Part shown: positions 59,051 through 64,000 of the stretch, one piece after another
Numbering within the stretch: the stretch's first letter is position 1
Layout: each line of letters starts with the position of its first letter
Source of the DNA: JBKCUI01 sp052161625
GTDB taxonomy: Bacteria; Planctomycetota; Planctomycetia; Pirellulales; Pirellulaceae
Strand: one strand, 5' to 3'
NCBI GenBank assembly: GCA_052161625.1
Contig: CP197412.1
DNA: 64,000 bases
Position numbers and translations under genes: made by a program
The notes under the pieces: model-generated
Database searches by the model: none
The model's input: the letters and a program-made list of their open reading frames with translations, nothing else
Told to the model about the DNA's origin: nothing

Positions 59051-60493
59051 TTACGAAACCGTATAGGCGGTTTCTGCGTGATCGCTCAAATCCAACCCCA
59101 TCTTCTCGGAATCCTCAGTGCATCGAAGACCGATGGTGAAGTCGATGAGCTTGAGCAAAATAAAGGAGACAACGCCGGAGTAAACGATGGTCACGGCTAC
59201 TGCAATCACCTGCTCGGTGACTTGGGCCGAATTGCCATGAATCAACCCCCCTGCCTTGTCGACTCCATAACCCTTCATCGCGAAGATACCGGTCGCAATC
59301 GCTCCCCAAATCCCCGCCATCCCGTGAACGCCGAAAACGTCAAGCGAATCGTCGTACTTCATCGCAGGTTTGACATAGGCGACGAAGATGTAGCTGATGA
59401 TGGTTCCGCCCGCTCCAATGATCAACGCGGAACCGGGAGTCACAAAACCAGCAGCAGGGGTGATCGCAACAAGACCGGCAACGCAGCCCGTGATCATCCC
59501 GAGTGCCGTCGCGCGACCATTTCGGATCAATTCGATCATCGACCAAGTAAATCCAGCAGCCGCAGCAGCGATTTGGGTGGTAACGAACGCTCGAACCGCT
59601 TGATCGCTCGCTCCCAAAGCCGAACCGCCGTTGAAGCCAAACCAACCAAACCACAACAGACCTGCACCGAGAACGGCAAATGGCAGATTATGCGGTGGTG
59701 TGATTTGCGCAGGATATCCGCGGCGAGGTCCGATAACGAGACAGGCCACCAAAGCGGCTACCCCTGCGTTGATGTGTACGACGGTTCCACCTGCGAAGTC
59801 GAGCGCTCCGATTGGGGTTGCCGTATCATCGAATGCACCCAAACCAAAAATCGGATGCGCTGGCCCGTACCAAACCCAGTGCGCCACCGGGGAATAAACG
59901 ATCAACGACCACAGGCCAGTGAACACCAAGAACGCAATAAACTTCATACGCTCTGCGAATGCACCCACAATCAGCGCGGGAGTGATGATCGCGAACATCA
60001 TCTGGAAAACCATGAACGTTTGTTGGCTAATCCCCAACGTCGCTTCCTTGGCAGGTTGCAACGGTGCGCTTTCGGAAACTCCCGCAAGCATGAAGTGAGT
60101 GAGAGGATTACCACTGAATCCTCCGCCAATCTCCTCACCAGAAAACGCGATGCTGTATCCGCAAACCGTCCAGAGGATGGTGATGAGGCACATGCACATG
60201 AAACACTGCATTAGAATGCTCAACACATTCTTTCGACCGACCAAGCCTCCGTAGAAGAACGCCAAGCCAGGACTCATCAAAAGGACCAAGGCACAGCTGG
60301 TAAGCAGCCACGCTTGATCCCCTTGATTCAACGCAGCCGTCGCCACCACCTCGGTGACTTCCGGCGCTGGTGAAACCGCCGCCTCAACAGGCGCGGGCTC
60401 CGCAGGGGCCGCAGCCTCCTGACTTAAAACCAAACCAATGTTGCTTAACGCAAAGCAACCAAACAAAGCGCAATAACTTAAGAACCGAAACAT
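59051..60493 (-). CDS. amt: Ammonium transporter, Amt family (copy 1)
   Basis: 480 residues. A signal-like N-terminus (FLSYCALFGCFALSNIGLVL) and an Ala/Pro/Glu-rich spacer precede the 11-helix Amt core: ALVLLMSPGLAFFYGGLVGRKNVLS, DFAGGTVVHINAGVAALVA, LLWFGWFGFNGGSA and VFGVHGMAGIWGAIATGIFA, with the twin pore histidines in VVHI and VHG. The length and GLVGRKN fit bacterial AmtB. It is downstream of copy 2 with a 133-bp gap. No glnK gene is nearby. Confidence 0.95.
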   Translation of the reverse strand: MFRFLSYCALFGCFALSNIGLVLSQEAAAPAEPAPVEAAVSPAPEVTEVVATAALNQGDQAWLLTSCALVLLMSPGLAFFYGGLVGRKNVLSILMQCFMCMCLITILWTVCGYSIAFSGEEIGGGFSGNPLTHFMLAGVSESAPLQPAKEATLGISQQTFMVFQMMFAIITPALIVGAFAERMKFIAFLVFTGLWSLIVYSPVAHWVWYGPAHPIFGLGAFDDTATPIGALDFAGGTVVHINAGVAALVACLVIGPRRGYPAQITPPHNLPFAVLGAGLLWFGWFGFNGGSALGASDQAVRAFVTTQIAAAAAGFTWSMIELIRNGRATALGMITGCVAGLVAITPAAGFVTPGSALIIGAGGTIISYIFVAYVKPAMKYDDSLDVFGVHGMAGIWGAIATGIFAMKGYGVDKAGGLIHGNSAQVTEQVIAVAVTIVYSGVVSFILLKLIDFTIGLRCTEDSEKMGLDLSDHAETAYTVS

Positions 60494-60626
60494 TACTTTC
60501 TCCGCCTAGAACTAACGTCTCTCTGGATTCGAGGAACAACCAACCTGGAGAGAGCAAGTCGATCATTCTATCGTTTGTGGCGGCGCAACAATGCACGCCG
60601 CGTTGAAGGAAAATCAAATCGATCGA

Positions 60627-62084
60627 TTACTTGTTATGCGAACCTCCTTCAGCACCGTAGGCGTGCATGCCGTGCTCGGACAGATCAAGCCCAACCATCT
60701 CATCCTCTGGGGAAACTCGCAACAAACCAATCGCTCGGAGGATCAAGAACAACACCAACATGGTCAGAAACGCCCAAGCGACAATCACCACGGTTCCCGT
60801 AATTTGAGCGACCATTGGCTTCCCTCCGAAGATCCCGGCGGCCAAGCATCCCCAAATCCCGCACAACCCGTGAACGGGAAACGCCCCAACCGGATCGTCA
60901 ATCTTCAATTTTTCCAAGGCGACGATACCAGCGAGCACAACAACTCCCGCAATCGCTCCGATGATCAAGGCGCTCACGTTCGACACACAATCGCAATTCG
61001 CGGTGATACCGACCAACCCGCCAAGAATTCCGTTCAACGCCATCGTCAAGTCAGGCTTTCCGAACATTCCCCAAGCAGCAATAAGACAGACAACGCCCCC
61101 AGCAGCCGCAGCAAGCGTCGTGTTGGTTGCTACCGTCATCACAACGCCCACGTTCGCGTGGTTGTTGAAGGCCAGCTGACTGCCAGGATTGAACCCATAC
61201 CAGCCCACCAAAAGGATGAAAACGCCTAGCGTCGCGAGACTCAAATTGTGCCCCGGCATTGGAATGCTTCGTCCATCCTTGGTGAATCGCCCTGTTCGTG
61301 CTCCAAGAACGATCGCTCCAGCCAGCGCTGCGAATCCACCACAAGCATGAACGACAACGCTCCCTGCAAAGTCATGGAACCCCATGTCATGGAGGAATCC
61401 GTATCCCCATTTCCAAGAGCCGCTCACCGGGTAAACGAACGCCGTGATGACGGCACTGTAAATCAAGTAAGCGATGAACTTCATTCGCCCTGCAACAGCC
61501 CCAGAAACGATCGTTGCAGCAGTCGCTGCAAACGCCACTTGGAACAAGAAATCCACCTGCGGGTGCAATGCCGCAGCCCCGTCCCAGGGTGTGATGGCGA
61601 AAATGCGATTCTTATCTACTTGGAAGTACTCACCTTCGCCACCATCCGCGGAAAAACCCGGATACATGATCGCGTAGCCAATCGCGAAATAAAGGAGAAC
61701 TCCAACAGCCAAGTCGAGCGTGTTCTTGCACAGAATATTCACCGCATGCTTGGCTGGGTTCAACCCGACTTCTACCATTGCAAAACCAGCTTGCATCGCG
61801 AGTACCAACACCGCGCAAAACATCAAAGTCAAATTGTTGATCGCAAAACTGAAATTCGCGGTCGAGTCATTCTTAGCGTCTGCCGCTGCCTCAGGACTCT
61901 CACCCGCCGGGGCAGGCGTTCCCTCAGCCGCCGCTTCGCTCCCCGTCGACTCCACTACCGCCTCGGCGGGAGCGGGTGTGGAGGGCGCGGTGACAACCGG
62001 CTGCTCCGAAACCGCATCTTGCGAAATTCCGGACGTACCAAGGCAAACCACCCCGAGTACGAGACCTAAAATAAATCGACTCAT
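60627..62084 (-). CDS. amt: Ammonium transporter, Amt family (copy 2)
   Basis: 485 residues from ATG 62084, chosen for spacing from GGCGGAG. Signal peptide (RFILGLVLGVVCLGTSG) and a long acidic Ala/Pro/Glu spacer (to about residue 75) precede an Amt core: LMFCAVLVLAMQAGFAMVEVGLN, DFAGSVVVHACGGFAALAG, ILLVGWYGFNPGSQL and FPVHGLCGIWGCLAAGIF. The AMVEVGLNPAKHAVNI variant differs from copy 1, so the copies are ancient paralogues and not a recent duplication. A sigma-54-like promoter lies upstream. Confidence 0.95.
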   Translation of the reverse strand: MSRFILGLVLGVVCLGTSGISQDAVSEQPVVTAPSTPAPAEAVVESTGSEAAAEGTPAPAGESPEAAADAKNDSTANFSFAINNLTLMFCAVLVLAMQAGFAMVEVGLNPAKHAVNILCKNTLDLAVGVLLYFAIGYAIMYPGFSADGGEGEYFQVDKNRIFAITPWDGAAALHPQVDFLFQVAFAATAATIVSGAVAGRMKFIAYLIYSAVITAFVYPVSGSWKWGYGFLHDMGFHDFAGSVVVHACGGFAALAGAIVLGARTGRFTKDGRSIPMPGHNLSLATLGVFILLVGWYGFNPGSQLAFNNHANVGVVMTVATNTTLAAAAGGVVCLIAAWGMFGKPDLTMALNGILGGLVGITANCDCVSNVSALIIGAIAGVVVLAGIVALEKLKIDDPVGAFPVHGLCGIWGCLAAGIFGGKPMVAQITGTVVIVAWAFLTMLVLFLILRAIGLLRVSPEDEMVGLDLSEHGMHAYGAEGGSHNK

Positions 62085-62180
62085 CTGCATCTCCGCCTTC
62101 GAGCAACATTCTCTCACGGTGCGTAAATTCGTTGCGCGGGTGCGGAGAGATTACGCATCCCGGGCCAACTCCCGCTGATA

Positions 62181-62195
62181 GCAAAAAGGAGGCCA
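62181..62195 (-). promoter_or_regulatory. Sigma-54-like promoter upstream of amt
   Basis: On the minus strand the sequence is TGGCCTCCTTTTTGC: TGGC, seven bases, TTGC, the correct -24/-12 spacing, with CT instead of AC in the -24 hexamer. A start would fall near 62169, about 85 nt before the amt ATG. NtrC/sigma-54 control of amt genes is common. Confidence 0.5.
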
Positions 62196-62772
62196 TTCAA
62201 TGGGGTGTAAACCGCCGTTTGCGCAAAGGCCAGCATTTTTGAAGGCCAAAAAATTGAAAAAACTTTCAAACTTAATGGACAATTCCACGGGTGCGCAAAA
62301 AAGAGGCGACGGCTGAAAAGCCTAGCAACATACACACAACTCACGCTGGGGAGGCGAAACCCTCCTTGAACGACCTTTAGCGACCGTCTGCGGAACACTA
62401 CCCGAATCAGGGGCGGGTCATTTGCCCTCAGCGCGACATTTCCCTTCCGCCAATTGACTGTCTATTCGTTAGGCAACCGCCGAAAACACCGGAGTTTTGG
62501 GGAGGCTGACCGATAGGGAATGGCGCATTTTCGTTCGATCGCTCGACGAGGATCGCTGTATAGAGATCGGGGTACGGCTGATCGCTCTTGGGTCATCCGC
62601 GCAGGGGCTCCCGGACAGTCCGGTTGTCGGAACGGGGGGATGCGTTAGCTGCGAGTTTCAATCCCGCCACTCGGCACTCTCAACTTTTTTGCAAATTACG
62701 ACTCGTCAGGATTTCAAAGACCGATTATTATCTCGCCTCCCATTTTTCAGTTGTTGACGGAGAAGTAAAACA
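62196..62772. other. Intergenic region between amt and rpsP
   Basis: 577 bp without a recognisable gene. A 38-codon plus-strand frame from an ATG at 62200 follows AAAAAGGAGG, but that purine run is also the sigma-54-like site. AT-rich 62240-62280 may hold upstream promoter sequence. TATTAT at 62726-62731 is a candidate -10 for rpsP. Confidence 0.4.
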
Positions 62773-63093
62773 GTGTCGGTACGAATTCGAATGAAGCGAT
62801 TGGGTCGCAAGAACCGCCCCTTCTATCGTTTGTGCGCAATTGATCAACGAAGTCCTCGCGACGGCCGCGTCTTGGAAGAGCTGGGCCACTATGATCCGAT
62901 GTGCAAGGAAGTGGATGCCCGTGCAATCCTCAAGGGCGAGCGAATCGACTATTGGTTGAGCGTTGGCGCCCAACCCAGCGAGAATGCAGTCGTTTTGATC
63001 GCCAAATACGGGTCCAAAGGGACGCATTTGGATAAACAATCCGATGCCCTGACTCGCCTTGGTCGCAAGCCGGTAGCTGCTGCTCAGAGCTAG
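62773..63093 (+). CDS. rpsP: 30S ribosomal protein S16
   Basis: 106 residues from GTG 62773 (MSVRIRMKRLGRKNRPFYRL). The N-terminal motif VRIRMKRLGRKNRPFYR and the segments ILEELGHYDP-like (VLEELGHYDPM) and RIDYWLSVGAQPSENA define S16. It is an early-binding protein of the 30S body. In most bacteria it is followed by rimM then trmD; here trmD follows directly after 255 bp. Confidence 0.96.
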   Translation: MSVRIRMKRLGRKNRPFYRLCAIDQRSPRDGRVLEELGHYDPMCKEVDARAILKGERIDYWLSVGAQPSENAVVLIAKYGSKGTHLDKQSDALTRLGRKPVAAAQS

Positions 63094-63123
63094 GTTCTCT
63101 CCAGGCTCTGCACAAATACCAAC

Positions 63124-63198
63124 ATCCGGTCTCGATCGATGCCTGTGTAGCAACTGGTCTCCGACCGGTGGATTGGCTACAGTCGGCCTCAGACCGGC
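63124..63198. repeat. CCGGTC-GACCGG palindromes
   Basis: CTGGTC-TCC-GACCGG at 63154-63168 and a looser TCGGCC-TCA-GACCGG at 63184-63197, with a fragment CCGGTCTCGATCG at 63126. Same family as 50922-50986. They lie between rpsP and the terminator. Confidence 0.6.
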
Positions 63199-63301
63199 AG
63201 TCGTAGTGCATAGAACGAAGGCCTCCCGACATTTTCAGGGGGCTAGCTCGGTTATGCTCCGTGCGTTCCGTTTGCAGCTCGTTCTACAATCTCGCCCCGA
63301 C

Positions 63302-63334
63302 GCACGAGCTTTCCGCTCGTGCTTTTGTTTTTTT
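63302..63334 (+). terminator. Intrinsic terminator or attenuator before trmD
   Basis: GCACGAGC (63302-63309), loop TTTCC, GCTCGTGC (63315-63322), then TTTTGTTTTTTT. Eight perfect pairs. It ends only about 15 bp before the trmD ATG, so it either ends the rpsP transcript or controls read-through into trmD. Confidence 0.9.
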
Positions 63335-63348
63335 GGGTCGGTATCACG

Positions 63349-64000
63349 ATGCTTCGGATCGACATCATCACCCTCTTCCCCCAGATCTTTTCGGGGTATC
63401 TCACGCAGAGTTTGCTCGCCAAAGCCATTACCAAGGGTTTGATCGAGATCGTTGTCCACGATTTGCGGCATTGGTCGACCGATACCAAGCACCGCAAGAT
63501 CGATGATCGGCCCTACGGGGGAGGTCCGGGGATGCTGATCTGCGTCGAACCGGTGGTCCATTGCGTCGAAGAGGTCCAGCGGATGGCCGACCAACCTGGA
63601 CTCGTTGTACTCCTCACCCCGCAAGGCGAACCGCTTCGACAACCTCGCGTGGAGAGCATGGCGCAGTCAGGCCGCATCCTCCTGTTATGTGGGCGATACG
63701 AAGGCTTCGACCAACGGGTGATTGACATCCTCCAACCGTTCGAACTGAGTGTAGGCGACTATGTCCTCAACGGGGGCGAAGTCGCTGCGATGATTGTCGT
63801 CGACTCCACCGTACGGATGATTCCTGGCGTGCTCGGAGACGAGCAAAGTTCCTGGGATGACTCGTTCTCACGCGGCAATCGGCTGCTGGAGTTTCCGCAA
63901 TACACCAGACCGCCAGAATTCCGCGGACACCCTGTTCCCGAAGTCCTTCTCAGCGGCGATCATGGAAAGATTGCCGCTTGGCGAGAGGACCAGTCCCGCC
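63349..64000 (+). CDS. trmD: tRNA (guanine-N1)-methyltransferase TrmD, 3' end cut by the window
   Basis: 217 residues are visible from ATG 63349: MLRIDIITLFPQIFSGYL, then DDRPYGGGPGML (about 58-69), LLCGRYEGFDQRV and SVGDYVLNGGEVAAM (the trefoil-knot SAM site, about 110-145). The catalytic region SRGNRLLEFPQYTRPPEFRG is intact. The usual length is about 230-250, so little is missing. It makes m1G37 in tRNAs that read codons ending in purines after C or G and prevents +1 frameshifting. A ribosome site is not obvious in the T-rich stretch before the ATG. Confidence 0.95.
   Translation, partial: MLRIDIITLFPQIFSGYLTQSLLAKAITKGLIEIVVHDLRHWSTDTKHRKIDDRPYGGGPGMLICVEPVVHCVEEVQRMADQPGLVVLLTPQGEPLRQPRVESMAQSGRILLLCGRYEGFDQRVIDILQPFELSVGDYVLNGGEVAAMIVVDSTVRMIPGVLGDEQSSWDDSFSRGNRLLEFPQYTRPPEFRGHPVPEVLLSGDHGKIAAWREDQSR

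Noticed and set aside
58955..60214. 419-codon frame antisense to amt copy 1
   Set aside because: Shadow of the Amt gene; the composition is polar and unlike protein, while the minus strand encodes a clear Amt core.
62200..62316. 38-codon plus-strand ORF after AAAAAGGAGG
   Set aside because: The purine run is better read as part of the minus-strand sigma-54-like site, and the Lys-rich product has no recognisable features; kept only as a note.

Overview
The window looks like a chromosomal segment from a planctomycete of the Pirellulaceae type. The evidence is a DUF1549/DUF1553 planctomycete-cytochrome protein (16345-18444), a planctomycete YTV-repeat secreted protein (38228-39865), a BamB-like PQQ propeller protein, Tat-exported TIM-barrel enzymes, many isolated minus-strand genes and several families of short interspersed palindromes between genes. 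All calls come from reading the sequence and translations; no database search was possible.

Layout. 1-6.7 kb is an accessory region: a DUF4041/GIY-YIG gene split by an IS4-like element whose target duplication is still exact; a damaged large serine recombinase with an HTH partner and a DUF2924 gene; and a four-helix-bundle (S23/IVP) gene flanked by inverted repeats, sitting where the recombinase start codon should be. 7-9.5 kb is a BlaI/BlaR1-like repressor-protease pair whose protease carries a secretin-like tail. 9.5-13.5 kb has hypothetical membrane genes, DinB, a DNA alkylation repair protein, DUF2809 and tRNA-Asn, with two diverged copies of a ~72-bp repeat at 9.48 and 13.19 kb. 13.8-26.3 kb carries two zinc alcohol dehydrogenases, a NagX-like membrane acyltransferase, the DUF1549/DUF1553 protein, a PTS-IIA/excisionase-HTH fusion, a photolyase with DUF2256, and a Tat-exported protein. 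26.5-36 kb holds parA-parB, the PQQ propeller protein, miaB and a TPR-peroxiredoxin. 36.5-40.6 kb has a strong sigma-54 promoter upstream of a FlgM-like gene, the YTV protein and rnhA.

40.6-48 kb is a dense block: PfkB kinase, GspF-like protein, alpha/beta hydrolase, acpS and a YihY-family protein on the minus strand, then tsaC/sua5 and a PhoR-like histidine kinase on the plus strand. 48.7-56.2 kb has an FAD oxidoreductase, a DNA methyltransferase with a C-terminal GIY-YIG-like domain, and a sugar-acid cluster (KDG-kinase-like, mannonate-oxidoreductase-like SDR, TIM-barrel epimerase, TPR). 56.6-57.6 kb is a mini Flp pilus operon: pilin, a 36-residue membrane peptide and an A24 prepilin peptidase. 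58-62.1 kb has dapB and two tandem ammonium transporters behind a sigma-54-like site. 62.8 kb to the end is rpsP then trmD (cut by the window edge), with an intrinsic terminator just before trmD and no rimM between them.

The most interesting unexplained material is the family of short hairpins with covarying stems and a fixed AGGA loop (21.8-48.7 kb), the IVP element, and the methyltransferase/GIY-YIG fusion.
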